Source of the DNA: Bacteroidota bacterium
Lineage (GTDB): Bacteria > Bacteroidota > Bacteroidia > B-17B0 > Aurantibacillaceae
Reading direction: 5' to 3'
DNA: 64,000 nt
NCBI GenBank assembly: GCA_020403265.1
Contig: JADBXZ010000035.1
Span: 62,001 to 126,000 of the forward strand
The first letter of the stretch is position 1. The number at the start of each line of letters is the position of its first letter. Positions 1-8,300 of this stretch are shown in pieces. A program made the position numbers and the translations under genes. The notes beneath the pieces were generated by a model. The model ran no database searches, was not told the origin of the DNA, and saw only the letters and a program-made list of their open reading frames with translations.

Positions 1-1078
1 CCAATATACTGCCGGCAGAAGCAAGCTTACAATTAAAGGTAAATTTAATTTTCTTTGTTTTTACACCCTTATCTGTTGTATCATAATTTTCAACGCTAAC
101 AATTTGAAAATTTTCAGCAACCTGATTAATTGTTGAACTCGAATAGCTTTTTCCTTCCAAATCTGTTACTTCTACAATGATATTTGATAATGGTTTAACT
201 GAGCTGAATTGTGTCATACTTGTTGAAATATTGCCATTGCAAGGCTGACCATTAACAACAGCAGCGCGATAATAAGCAACAGCCGAATCTGAATTGCCAT
301 TTTTCACTTTCAATTTGGCAAGGTAATAACCATAGCTTGGATAGGTATGAACCGGGTTTTGAAGTGCGCTGGACACACCATCACCAAAATCCCAATGATA
401 TGTTAGCGAGCTACTTGATAGTGTATTAGAAGAGTTGAATCTAAAGGTTTTACTTGTTTGAGCGGTGTCTTTACTACCCCAAACATTAATTTGCAATGGC
501 GCACCAATACGGTAAACATTAAAAGTGTTAAACATGCAATTACCCGAATTAACTGAAAGATTAACAGTTTGTGTTGTACCGGAAATGAATTGTTTTGTGG
601 CAAAAAGTCCATTAACAAAACTTCCATCATTAAAGGTCCAGACATTATATGCCGAATAAGGGGAATTTGAAGTAAAAACGCAATTGTACCATGAATTAGG
701 TGTTGGTGATTGATAACTATAGTTTGAATTTGTTAAGGCTTGCGACATGTTTGGTGATTGATCAGGAGCTAATGTTTGATTTGCATTGATTTTGATTTTT
801 ATAGAGTATCCGCAATTTGTAATGCAATCTTTTTGTTTCAATGTGCCAACGAAAGAATAAATACTATCATTCACATCATAAGTCCATTCAGGATACATAT
901 AAACATTATTTTTACCAGCCTCTAAACTTATGGGTATATCATTAATGAAACCCTTCATATAAAAAACCGGTGACTCATTCCCAGTATCATTTTTAGGAAG
1001 TTGCTTTTTCGTGCAACCTAATACCCACAACAGTGAGATAAAAACAAACTTATAACTTTTATTTATCAAAAATTTCAT
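1..1078 (-). CDS. PKD-domain lipoprotein (3' end outside window)
   Basis: The frame is open from an ATG at 1078 down to position 1 with no stop, so the C-terminus lies outside the window. The N-terminus is a lipoprotein signal: a hydrophobic stretch ends in V-L-G-C with the lipid-attachment cysteine at residue 22, followed by polar residues. Around residue 226 a PKD fold signature is visible (WDFGDG, then an HTY about 15 residues later). PKD domains are extracellular beta-sandwich modules. The start codon lies 20 bp inside the end of the upstream beta-barrel gene, so the two are probably co-transcribed with the ECF sigma gene before them. A surface or outer-membrane lipoprotein controlled by that sigma factor is my inference; the ligand is unknown. 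Confidence 0.75.
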   Translation of the reverse strand, partial: MKFLINKSYKFVFISLLWVLGCTKKQLPKNDTGNESPVFYMKGFINDIPISLEAGKNNVYMYPEWTYDVNDSIYSFVGTLKQKDCITNCGYSIKIKINANQTLAPDQSPNMSQALTNSNYSYQSPTPNSWYNCVFTSNSPYSAYNVWTFNDGSFVNGLFATKQFISGTTQTVNLSVNSGNCMFNTFNVYRIGAPLQINVWGSKDTAQTSKTFRFNSSNTLSSSSLTYHWDFGDGVSSALQNPVHTYPSYGYYLAKLKVKNGNSDSAVAYYRAAVVNGQPCNGNISTSMTQFSSVKPLSNIIVEVTDLEGKSYSSSTINQVAENFQIVSVENYDTTDKGVKTKKIKFTFNCKLASAGSIL

Positions 1079-2450
1079 ATTTAATTCCAATGTTAACACC
1101 TTTTAAATTTTGAATACCGTTTACTTGCTGAAATAAATCGTTAACACCATAATAAACTCCTGCTTTAAGCCATAATCTTTTTGCAACGTTTCCTGTGTAA
1201 GAAGCTTCCAACATCATATTTCTGTCAGCTACATTAAAATAGTTAAAATTGTTACGTTCGTTGTTAGTTGAAATTAATTGCTCACCAATATACTGAGAAG
1301 TTAAAATAGTGTTACGGCTGTATACTTTGGTACCAATATTAACTCCGGCACTTAAATAATTTTTACGATTGAGATGAAAATTAACTTGTATAGGAATGGC
1401 CACGTAAGCAAGTTGATTATTAATAATTGTATTACTCGTTCTGTTAACACCGAAATTAAAGTTGGAAACTGTATCACTATAAATTGATTGGTTAACATTA
1501 CGTATGGTATAAAAATGTGCGCCAAAACTTGCACTAACCTTAAGAGAAAGATAAAAACCATAATTCACTCCTAAATTGAAGTTTAAAGCATTGGCTTTTT
1601 TCTCATTTATTGAAGTCCAACCTTGGTTATAGAAGGCATTTCCTTCCAAATTAAGAAATTGTTTTTTTGGCTTTTTATCTCTATAGTAATCATCATCCTT
1701 TTTTATAACCAGAGTATTTGCTCGTAACAAATCATCGTTAATTGCCAATTCTTCATTAATAGGTGAGGTAAACTTAGGCGCTAGATTTGGTAAAAATAAG
1801 TAGGCAGTAATTTCCTCTTTATCTTTGTCTTCGTTTAAGTGGAAAGCATCGCCAGACAGTTTATCTTTGCCGTTATTTTGAGCGGAGTAACTTTCATTAA
1901 TTGAGGTAGCATCATTCTCTTCAAAATCATTAGTACCTGACAAATTTTGCGCCCCTGAATAATTCTTTCTGTTTTCTTTTAAAGTTGAAGCATCATTTTC
2001 AATTGCGGATGTTTTTGATTGGGTATTATAATTCGTTTTTGATTCATTTTGTAGATTGGCATTTAGTTCAACATTGTTTGTTTTATTGATAATGTCATCG
2101 TTTTGATTAAATGATTCGTTTTGTATGGTTATACCTTTCGCATCCGAAGATTTTTCAGAAGGATTTGCAAAAGCTAATAAATGACCGACGCCTAAATCCT
2201 GATTACTATTTGTTGCAGTAGTTCCTTTATTTGAAAAAGTATTCAAATAAATTGCGAAGACTCCTGATAAGGTTAATAACAACAACAATAAGCCTACCCA
2301 ATATTTTTTATAGGAGGCGGGATTGTTTTTTTGAAGAGCTCTCTCTCGATCAATCATTTGACTGGCTTTCTCCCAGTGTTCCGGGTTAAAGTCAAACTGT
2401 GCCTCATCAACTTTACTTTTAATTAATTCGTCAAATTTATCCGTATTCAT
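1059..2450 (-). CDS. TM-anchored protein with C-terminal outer-membrane beta-barrel domain (putative anti-sigma/PorT-like)
   Basis: 463 residues in three parts. Residues 1-48 are charged and look cytoplasmic. A strong membrane helix covers about 49-69. A long Asn/Ser/Glu-rich linker (about 70-255) leads to a C-terminal domain (about 265-463) of alternating aromatic/polar strands resembling the outer-membrane beta-barrel domain of Bacteroidota PorT-like proteins. It starts 1 bp after the ECF sigma gene, the usual position of an anti-sigma factor. An inner-membrane helix joined to a predicted barrel is topologically odd; the barrel-like part may instead sit in the periplasm. Anti-sigma function is inferred from position and topology only. 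Confidence 0.7.
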   Translation of the reverse strand: MNTDKFDELIKSKVDEAQFDFNPEHWEKASQMIDRERALQKNNPASYKKYWVGLLLLLLTLSGVFAIYLNTFSNKGTTATNSNQDLGVGHLLAFANPSEKSSDAKGITIQNESFNQNDDIINKTNNVELNANLQNESKTNYNTQSKTSAIENDASTLKENRKNYSGAQNLSGTNDFEENDATSINESYSAQNNGKDKLSGDAFHLNEDKDKEEITAYLFLPNLAPKFTSPINEELAINDDLLRANTLVIKKDDDYYRDKKPKKQFLNLEGNAFYNQGWTSINEKKANALNFNLGVNYGFYLSLKVSASFGAHFYTIRNVNQSIYSDTVSNFNFGVNRTSNTIINNQLAYVAIPIQVNFHLNRKNYLSAGVNIGTKVYSRNTILTSQYIGEQLISTNNERNNFNYFNVADRNMMLEASYTGNVAKRLWLKAGVYYGVNDLFQQVNGIQNLKGVNIGIKYEIFDK

Positions 2451-2451
2451 T

Positions 2452-3003
2452 TTACAGCTTTATAAAAAGTTTATCCTCTATTTTTATTTTTAATTTTTGT
2501 CTTGCTTCACTCAGATGCCATTTACTGGTACCTTCACTAATGTTTAGTAATTCACCTATTTCCTTGTGACTATACCCATCAATCACATAAAGATTAAATA
2601 CCTCCTTGGTTGAAGGCGGTAATTCATCAATCAGTTTATAAATTTGTTCAACTTTAAATTTATCGATAGCTTCATTTACATCCGTAAAGTCAGGATTATC
2701 ATAATATGTTTCAACATAACTGATATGTTCTCTTTCACGTTTTACCTTACGATACTCATCAATTAAAGTATTAATCATAATTCTCCGGATCCACATTTTA
2801 AAAGGAATTTGAGGATTATAAGAATTTAAATTGGTTAAGATTTTTAAGAAACCGAGGTTAAGAGACTCAGCAGCAGTATCCTTGCACTTGCTGTAACGCA
2901 TGCAGATACTCATTAAGTAACTGTAGGTCAATTTATATAATTCATATTCAGCCTTGCGATTTTTTTGCAAGCATAACTCTATTAGCTGCGGCTGAATGTT
3001 CAT
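2452..3003 (-). CDS. ECF-type RNA polymerase sigma factor
   Basis: 183 residues, the usual ECF length. Sigma region 2 occupies about residues 18-90, including a WIRRIMINTLIDEYRK stretch typical of region 2.3-2.4. Sigma region 4 occupies about 120-175, with an ELPPSTKEVFNLYVIDGYS segment leading into a helix-turn-helix (EIGELLNISEGTSKWHLSEA). It directs core RNA polymerase to a regulon, probably including the two downstream genes. The next gene starts 1 bp after its stop, suggesting translational coupling. A TAnnTTTG-like box lies 61 bp upstream on the minus strand (3064-3071). The ECF subgroup cannot be assigned by eye. Confidence 0.93.
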   Translation of the reverse strand: MNIQPQLIELCLQKNRKAEYELYKLTYSYLMSICMRYSKCKDTAAESLNLGFLKILTNLNSYNPQIPFKMWIRRIMINTLIDEYRKVKREREHISYVETYYDNPDFTDVNEAIDKFKVEQIYKLIDELPPSTKEVFNLYVIDGYSHKEIGELLNISEGTSKWHLSEARQKLKIKIEDKLFIKL

Positions 3004-3091
3004 AATGAGATATTAATCCTTAATATTATTACGTATAAAGTTATGCAAAAGTTGGTAAAAAAGCAAATTTAACTGCCTGTTTATCAATTAT

Positions 3092-3808
3092 TTAAAACAA
3101 AGTATAGGAGTCGGGTTCAAATTCCCATTTAATTGGCTCAATTTGATGCTGAACAAGGTAACGGTTAATTTCATTAAAAGATTCTGAATCGTTTAAAAAT
3201 TTGGTGTGCGAATATGGTGGCGCAGGATGTGCTGCTTCCATTATTTTATGATGAATCAAATTTTCTTTAAACAGTATCTTTTTTTCTTTGGCAAAATTAC
3301 CCCATAATAAAAAAACCAAATGTTTTTTATTCTCTATCAAATATCTTAAAACATAGTCGGTTAATTGCTCCCAGCCTTTTTTCCGATGAGATGCAGGAGC
3401 ACCTTCTTCAACAGTCAAAATTGTATTTAATAATAAAACACCTTGTTTAGCCCAATTTTCCAAACAGCCACTATTGGGTATTTTCATGCCAACATCTTTA
3501 TTAAATTTTTTATAAATGTTTTTTAAAGAAGGTGGAACCTGAACACCTTTATTAACTGAAAAACTCAAACCATGTGCCTGTCCTTGTTTATGATATGGAT
3601 CTTGACCTAAAACAACAACTTTTACTTGACTTAAAGGCGTTAAATTAAATGCGCTAAACACTTGTTGTTTTGGTGGAAAAATTGTAGCGCCGTGAATTTC
3701 GCGGAGGGTTAAAAATTGATTAAGTTCTTTGTAGCCATCTGTTAAAAAAAAATCTTCAAATACTTTTTGCCAGTCTTTATCAGCCAATAATTCCTTATTT
3801 AGGTACAT
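3092..3808 (-). CDS. ung: Uracil-DNA glycosylase (family 1)
   Basis: 238 residues, close to the usual UNG length. It removes uracil from DNA at the start of base-excision repair. The water-activating loop GQDPYH is at 68-73 (catalytic Asp70), followed by the Pro-rich VPPSLKNIYK segment at 91-100. LLLNT at 126-130 forms part of the uracil pocket, and LLWGNFAK is at 168-175. The leucine-loop region reads AHPAPPYSHTKF (193-204, His194), a variant of the commoner HPSPLSAYRGF. It sits 7 bp downstream of the cytidine deaminase gene, so uracil repair and pyrimidine salvage appear to share a transcript. Confidence 0.96.
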   Translation of the reverse strand: MYLNKELLADKDWQKVFEDFFLTDGYKELNQFLTLREIHGATIFPPKQQVFSAFNLTPLSQVKVVVLGQDPYHKQGQAHGLSFSVNKGVQVPPSLKNIYKKFNKDVGMKIPNSGCLENWAKQGVLLLNTILTVEEGAPASHRKKGWEQLTDYVLRYLIENKKHLVFLLWGNFAKEKKILFKENLIHHKIMEAAHPAPPYSHTKFLNDSESFNEINRYLVQHQIEPIKWEFEPDSYTLF

Positions 3809-3815
3809 TTTTAGC

Positions 3816-4298
3816 TTATTGATTAAACATTAACGGTAAAAGGTCATGAATAGAATTACATTCATAAACAGCTTTATCCTGACCTTGCATCAATATTATG
3901 ATTGGAGAATTTTGTATTTGTTCATATTCCGCAATAACTTGTCTACAAGCGCCACAAGGTGTAACAGGCTTTGTAATTTTAAAAACTGTTGATTTAGTTT
4001 TAGCTGCTATCGCTATAGCTTTAATTTTAACCCCGGGAAATTTGGAAGACGCATAAAAAATAGCTGTACGTTCAGCACAAGTGCCGCTTGGATAGGCCGC
4101 GTTTTCTTGATTTGTGCCTGCAATGATTTCACCGTTCTCTAACAAAATTGCCGCACCAACATAGAATTGAGAGTATGGTGCATATGCATTCTTTACTGCT
4201 TCCTCTGCTTTTAAACATAAATTACTAAATTGTTCATCCAGATCGGTAACCGATTCATGAACTTTAAATTTTATGTTTATGTTAATTATTTTCGACAT
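3816..4298 (-). CDS. cdd: Cytidine deaminase
   Basis: Homotetrameric-type cytidine/deoxycytidine deaminase that hydrolyses cytidine to uridine in pyrimidine salvage. The zinc site is complete: CAE at residues 74-76 (Cys74 ligand, Glu76 proton shuttle) and PCGAC at 114-118 (Cys115 and Cys118). I chose the ATG at 4298, giving 160 residues and placing the start 5 bp after the upstream stop. A TTG at 4316 would add six residues (MGRLVK) but overlap the upstream PD40 gene. Length and motifs match the short bacterial form. Confidence 0.94.
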   Translation of the reverse strand: MSKIININIKFKVHESVTDLDEQFSNLCLKAEEAVKNAYAPYSQFYVGAAILLENGEIIAGTNQENAAYPSGTCAERTAIFYASSKFPGVKIKAIAIAAKTKSTVFKITKPVTPCGACRQVIAEYEQIQNSPIIILMQGQDKAVYECNSIHDLLPLMFNQ

Positions 4299-4303
4299 CT
4301 TAA

Positions 4304-5407
4304 CTAATCTTCCCAATCAGCAATAAATAAATTAGTATCTCTGGTACCGCCATTTAAACGGTTACTGCTGAATATTAACTTTTTACCATTATAACTAAAC
4401 ATCGGAAAAGCATTAAACATACTTTGATTAGTGATTTGTTCCAGACCAGTTCCATCTTCGTTTATCATGAATAATTGAAAATCGTAACCTTTTTTACTAT
4501 GGTGATTACTAGAAAAAATTATTTTTTTACCTGAAGGATGGTAAAAAGGCGCCCAGTTGGCTTTTCCTAGAGAAGTTATTTGTTTTAAATCAGAACCATC
4601 AACATTACAGGTATAAATTTCCATGTTAGTTGGAGAAACTAAACCTTTACTCAACAACTCTTTATACTCTTTTTGCTCCAATTCGGCTTGAGGTCTTGAG
4701 GCTCTGAAAACCAGTTTCTTTCCATCCGGTGAAAAAAATGCGCCGCCATCGTAACCTAATCCAAAAGTAATTTGCTTTTGATTTTTACCGTCAACATCCA
4801 TGGTCCACAATTCCAAATCACCACTTCTATCGCTGGTAAACACAATTTTATCTCCCTTTGGGGAGATGGTTGCTTCGGCATCATAACCTTTTGAATTGGT
4901 TAATTGCTTAATAATTTTACCATTTGGATTAGCAATAAAAATATCAAAGGAATTATAAACTGCCCAAAGATATTTTCCACCTGTTGGAGGTGAAGGTGGA
5001 CAGCTATCTCCCGAGAGGTGAGTACTGGCATACAATACATCTTTATTGTTTGGCATTACATAACTGCATGTAGTTCTGCCCTTTCCGGTGCTAACTAACT
5101 TAGGTTTGTACGTTGAGTCTTTGGCTGCCTTTTTTAAATCCATGATGAAAATTTGATCGCATTGTAAACCCCATTTTGGATTATTGCTTTGAAAAGCTAC
5201 AAATTGATCGTTAGGTGCAAAATACGCTTCAGCATTATCACCACCATAGGTAAGTTGTAGAATGTTTTTTAAATGAGGCTCATTAGTTAATTCAGTTTTC
5301 TGATCAGCTAAATCTTTTTTAGTGATTGTCCCATCAACTTTATCGGTTTTTTGTGCTTTATTAACTGTTGAAATTAAAAGTAAAATATAAAATAATAAAC
5401 CTTTCAT
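4304..5407 (-). CDS. Secreted PD40/TolB-like beta-propeller protein
   Basis: 367 residues beginning with a short signal peptide (MKGLLFYILLLISTVNKAQ). The mature part carries several WD40-like PD40 repeats, for example ISPKGDKIVFTSDRSGDLEL and FSPDGKKLVFRASRP, each with the S-P-x-G-x-x-[IL]-x-F core. No peptidase or Pal domain follows, so it is a stand-alone propeller rather than a DPP-IV or TolB protein. It is probably exported to the periplasm or surface and may bind a protein or polysaccharide. It lies between cdd and the glycosyltransferase on the same strand, with a 27-bp gap upstream. The substrate cannot be read from the sequence. Confidence 0.83.
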   Translation of the reverse strand: MKGLLFYILLLISTVNKAQKTDKVDGTITKKDLADQKTELTNEPHLKNILQLTYGGDNAEAYFAPNDQFVAFQSNNPKWGLQCDQIFIMDLKKAAKDSTYKPKLVSTGKGRTTCSYVMPNNKDVLYASTHLSGDSCPPSPPTGGKYLWAVYNSFDIFIANPNGKIIKQLTNSKGYDAEATISPKGDKIVFTSDRSGDLELWTMDVDGKNQKQITFGLGYDGGAFFSPDGKKLVFRASRPQAELEQKEYKELLSKGLVSPTNMEIYTCNVDGSDLKQITSLGKANWAPFYHPSGKKIIFSSNHHSKKGYDFQLFMINEDGTGLEQITNQSMFNAFPMFSYNGKKLIFSSNRLNGGTRDTNLFIADWED

Positions 5408-5434
5408 GATGCTGTTTTAAAATACTGAAACTGA

Positions 5435-6142
5435 TTAATATTTTTTGAATCGCATTTGAAGTACACCTAAAAATGCTTCTTTAAAAATCTTAGTACTCAT
5501 TTTACTTATACCTAATACCCTGTCTACAAATGTAATTGGTACTTCAACAATTTTAAAACCTTTTCTATAGGCTGTGTATTTCATTTCTATTTGAAACGCA
5601 TAGCCCATAAACTTAATACCATCTAAATTAATTGACTCTAAAACTTTTCTTTTATAGCATTTAAACCCGGCAGTGGTGTCTTTTACATTAAACCAAAGTA
5701 TAATTCGAACATATAAGCTTGCAAAAAAACTTAGAAGAATTCGTTTACGGTCCCAATTACTTACATTTCCACCCTTTACATATCTAGAGCCAACTGCCAC
5801 ATCGGCACCATTTTCACAAGCCTCCAATAAACGAATTAAATCATCAGGGTTATGGCTAAAATCACAATCCATTTCAAAAATATAATTGTAATCCTTGTTT
5901 AGGGCCCATTTAAAGCCATGTATGTAAGCTGTACCTAATCCGAGTTTTCCTTTTCTCTCCTCTATAAAAAGTCCTTTAAATTCTGTTTGTAATTGCTTTA
6001 CCTTATCAGCTGTACCATCCGGACTACCATCATCAATTATCAATAAATGAAATGGCTTACGGAGAGAAAACACTTTTCTAACCATTGCTTCAATGTTTTC
6101 GATTTCGTTGTAAGTAGGTATGATAACTAAATTAAGGCTCAC
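5435..6142 (-). CDS. Polyprenol monophosphomannose synthase-like glycosyltransferase (GT2)
   Basis: 235 residues, the length of single-domain DPM1-type GT2 enzymes. The GT-A signature is clear: PTYNEIENI at 9-17, DDGSPDGT at 37-44, the metal-binding DxD within MDCDFSH at 91-97, and GSRYVKGG at 118-125. No C-terminal membrane helices follow, unlike the two-domain forms. The family transfers mannose or another hexose from a nucleotide sugar to a polyprenyl phosphate at the inner face of the cytoplasmic membrane, feeding lipoprotein or surface-glycan glycosylation. The donor sugar is not certain. It is the first gene of a minus-strand run ending with the PKD lipoprotein. Confidence 0.92.
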   Translation of the reverse strand: MSLNLVIIPTYNEIENIEAMVRKVFSLRKPFHLLIIDDGSPDGTADKVKQLQTEFKGLFIEERKGKLGLGTAYIHGFKWALNKDYNYIFEMDCDFSHNPDDLIRLLEACENGADVAVGSRYVKGGNVSNWDRKRILLSFFASLYVRIILWFNVKDTTAGFKCYKRKVLESINLDGIKFMGYAFQIEMKYTAYRKGFKIVEVPITFVDRVLGISKMSTKIFKEAFLGVLQMRFKKY

Positions 6143-6173
6143 GAAGAATAAGTAGGCGAATATACAAATTAAC

Positions 6174-6206
6174 TTGACTCAAAATGAAATACAAACTGTA
6201 AATTTG
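6174..6206 (+). promoter_or_regulatory. Bacteroidota-type promoter of the Nudix gene
   Basis: A -7 element TAAATTTG (6199-6206) fits the TAnnTTTG consensus, with a TTG at 6174-6176 in the -33 position and a 22-bp spacer. Transcription would begin near 6213, only a few bases before the ATG at 6217. That slightly favours translation from the second ATG at 6229. Confidence 0.5.
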
Positions 6207-6216
6207 TAGCCAAAGA

Positions 6217-6666
6217 ATGGTAATAAGTATGGTTGATGAACATAAAAAATTTAATATAAGAGTGTATGGTATTTACATTGAAAATGAAAAGATACTAATA
6301 TCCATTGAACAAATTGGTAATTATACCATCACAAAATTTATTGGAGGTGGATTAGAATACGGAGAAGGGATAAAAGACTGTTTAATTCGCGAGTTTAAAG
6401 AAGAATTAAATTTAGATGTGGAGATTATTTCACATTTTTACACAACTGATTTTTTTGTTGAAAGTTTTGTTAACAAGAATCATCAAGTTATCAGTGTATA
6501 TTACTTGATCCGTCCAACAAACGGATTATTCTCCATCGAAAAATTAGAACTTAGTTCGAATCAAAAACTGGCCTGGCTGGATCTTAAAGAAGCTAGAGTT
6601 GAAGACTTGAGTTTAACCATAGATAAAAAAGTCTTATCTATGTTAATTGATCAGAAAAACAATTAA
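6217..6666 (+). CDS. Nudix hydrolase
   Basis: 149 residues. The Nudix box is present with one substitution: a GGLEYGE core, then RE-F-K-EE at the expected spacing, but Asn replaces the usual second Gly near the end (EELNL). The Glu residues that bind metal are intact, so it should hydrolyse a nucleoside diphosphate linked to another group; the substrate is not evident. A second ATG at 6229 (MVDEHKKF) may be the true start given the promoter position. It is a lone plus-strand gene whose last 4 bp overlap the end of the convergent STAS-like gene. Confidence 0.9.
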   Translation: MVISMVDEHKKFNIRVYGIYIENEKILISIEQIGNYTITKFIGGGLEYGEGIKDCLIREFKEELNLDVEIISHFYTTDFFVESFVNKNHQVISVYYLIRPTNGLFSIEKLELSSNQKLAWLDLKEARVEDLSLTIDKKVLSMLIDQKNN

Positions 6667-7070
6667 GATTTATTAGTAATGATGTGATTGTCATTCAACC
6701 AATGAAAAGCCTCTTGGGTATCATTAAAAAATTGTGTCGGTATTTTTGGCTTGATAATTTTAACGTACAGTTTACTTAAAATTTTTTGAGGCAACGAAGT
6801 TAAAACGAAAGCTACAGCAGATGAGTAAGGCTGATTGTCTTCCCTTGCTAACTCCTTTAATAAATCTACATCTGTGTCAACACCTTCACTGGCTATAACC
6901 AAAACAGGTAATTTCCTGGAGCCTAATTCACGTTGTGCATCTACTATTTGTTTTAAATGGAGTATTGTAAAAAAGACCTGTTCATTTATGGTTATATGAT
7001 AGTGATTATTGTTTTTTAATTCAATGCTAAAATCAGAAGTTTCAATTTTATTTGGTTCGTTACTGAACAT
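6663..7070 (-). CDS. STAS/SEC14-like small protein
   Basis: 135 residues, soluble, no signal peptide. The alternation of beta strands and helices (HYHITINEQ, LPVLVIASEGVDTDVDLL, SSAVAFVLTSLPQKILSKLY) and the final TQEAFHWLND motif resemble the STAS/SEC14-type (SpoIIAA-like) small proteins common in Bacteroidota. These are thought to sense or carry a ligand, but no function is established and no conserved phosphorylatable serine is obvious. A minus-strand terminator for the upstream SPFH gene lies just before its start, so it is probably transcribed separately. Family assignment is by fold pattern only. Confidence 0.6.
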   Translation of the reverse strand: MFSNEPNKIETSDFSIELKNNNHYHITINEQVFFTILHLKQIVDAQRELGSRKLPVLVIASEGVDTDVDLLKELAREDNQPYSSAVAFVLTSLPQKILSKLYVKIIKPKIPTQFFNDTQEAFHWLNDNHIITNKS

Positions 7071-7097
7071 AAAAAAAGCCTAAACGAATTTAGGCTT
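7071..7097 (-). terminator. Rho-independent terminator of the SPFH gene
   Basis: A 9-bp perfect stem AAGCCTAAA/TTTAGGCTT (7076-7084 with 7089-7097), 4-nt loop, followed on the minus strand by seven T residues. It lies 11 bp after the SPFH-GYF stop. Confidence 0.85.
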
Positions 7098-7107
7098 AAA
7101 TTTTTAA

Positions 7108-8211
7108 TTATCCAACTGGTGGCGGTGGTGGTGGTGGAACACTAGTAAAAATGGCTGCTAACTCCGGCTGAGATTCTGCAGAAGCCCAATTAGCCATGCC
7201 GGCTTTCCAAACCAATGTGGATTTTGTAAGCTGGCCGCTTGTTGCCATAGCCTGTAATTGCTGCAAATTAAATGGTCCGGCTTGTGCACCACCTATAACT
7301 ACATGAAACTGAATCGTTGGCGGTGGCGGTGGAACCGAATTATTCTGTTGATTCATAACGGTTTGATTGAACATATTTGACATCATGTTTCCCATGCCCA
7401 TACCAACACCCATGCCAATACCTGCACCACCGAGTCCTTCATTTTTAGCTGCGTCTTTTATTGCGTTAGCAGTATTGAATTGTGCTAGTTTATTCATATC
7501 TATTGCATTTAAACGCGAATAGCTAAAAATCTCCTTTTTCAAATCTTCAGGCATGCTAACATTTTCTACCAAAAACTTGGTGATGGTTAGGCCGTATTCT
7601 ACGAAATCTGTATTAAGTTTATCTTGCCCTAGTTTAGATAATTCATCTAAGTTAGCAGCAAATTTTTCAATAGGTATATTACCTTCTCCAACAGCATCCG
7701 TAAACTTAGTTACTATCATGCTTCTTAGTTGCTCTGCTACATCTTCTGTATTGTAATTTTCATTGGTACCTGCTATTTCTTTTATGAACTTACCTGCGTC
7801 TGAAACCCTAAATGCAAAAGAACCGAAACTCCTTAACTCAATTAAGCCAAAACGCTTGTCATCAACTGTAATAGGATTTTTAGTTCCCCACTTTTGGTCA
7901 ATAAATTGTTTTGTATTAACAAAATACACATCTACTTTAAATGGCGAATTAAAACCGTATTTCCAGCCTTTAAGCGTTGCCAAAATTGGCATATTTTCGG
8001 TGTTTAGTGTATACATGCCCGGCTGAAAAACATCGGCAATTTTACCTTCATTCATAAAAACAGCAACCTGACTTTCACGTACGGTTAACTTAGCACCATT
8101 TTTAATTTCGTTTTGGTAACGTGGAAATTTCCAAACGATTGTATCTTTTGAACTATCAACCCATTCAATGATGTCAATAAATTCATTCTTTAATTTGTCA
8201 AATAATCCCAT
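7108..8211 (-). CDS. SPFH-domain protein with C-terminal GYF_2 domain
   Basis: 367 residues in three blocks. Residues 1-245 match the SPFH/virion-core-protein-like family (KDTIVWKFPR, VRESQVAVFMNEGKI, FGSFAFRVSD). A Gly/Met-rich then Asn/Gln/Pro-rich linker (about 255-298) follows. Residues 302-355 form a GYF_2 domain (GPFNLQQLQAMATSGQLT, VWKAGMANWA), a likely proline-peptide binder, and the protein ends in a poly-proline tail. SPFH proteins assemble on membranes as scaffolds; there is no membrane helix here, so association would be peripheral. The poly-proline segments could be bound by the protein's own GYF module, which is inference. Confidence 0.87.
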   Translation of the reverse strand: MGLFDKLKNEFIDIIEWVDSSKDTIVWKFPRYQNEIKNGAKLTVRESQVAVFMNEGKIADVFQPGMYTLNTENMPILATLKGWKYGFNSPFKVDVYFVNTKQFIDQKWGTKNPITVDDKRFGLIELRSFGSFAFRVSDAGKFIKEIAGTNENYNTEDVAEQLRSMIVTKFTDAVGEGNIPIEKFAANLDELSKLGQDKLNTDFVEYGLTITKFLVENVSMPEDLKKEIFSYSRLNAIDMNKLAQFNTANAIKDAAKNEGLGGAGIGMGVGMGMGNMMSNMFNQTVMNQQNNSVPPPPPTIQFHVVIGGAQAGPFNLQQLQAMATSGQLTKSTLVWKAGMANWASAESQPELAAIFTSVPPPPPPPVG

Positions 8212-8300
8212 TTTAAAAATTTTAAGTAAATATAATTTTTTTAAATAGCTTAATTAGTATTTTAATGTTAAAAAAAGTGAGAAAATTGAACGTCATCTTT

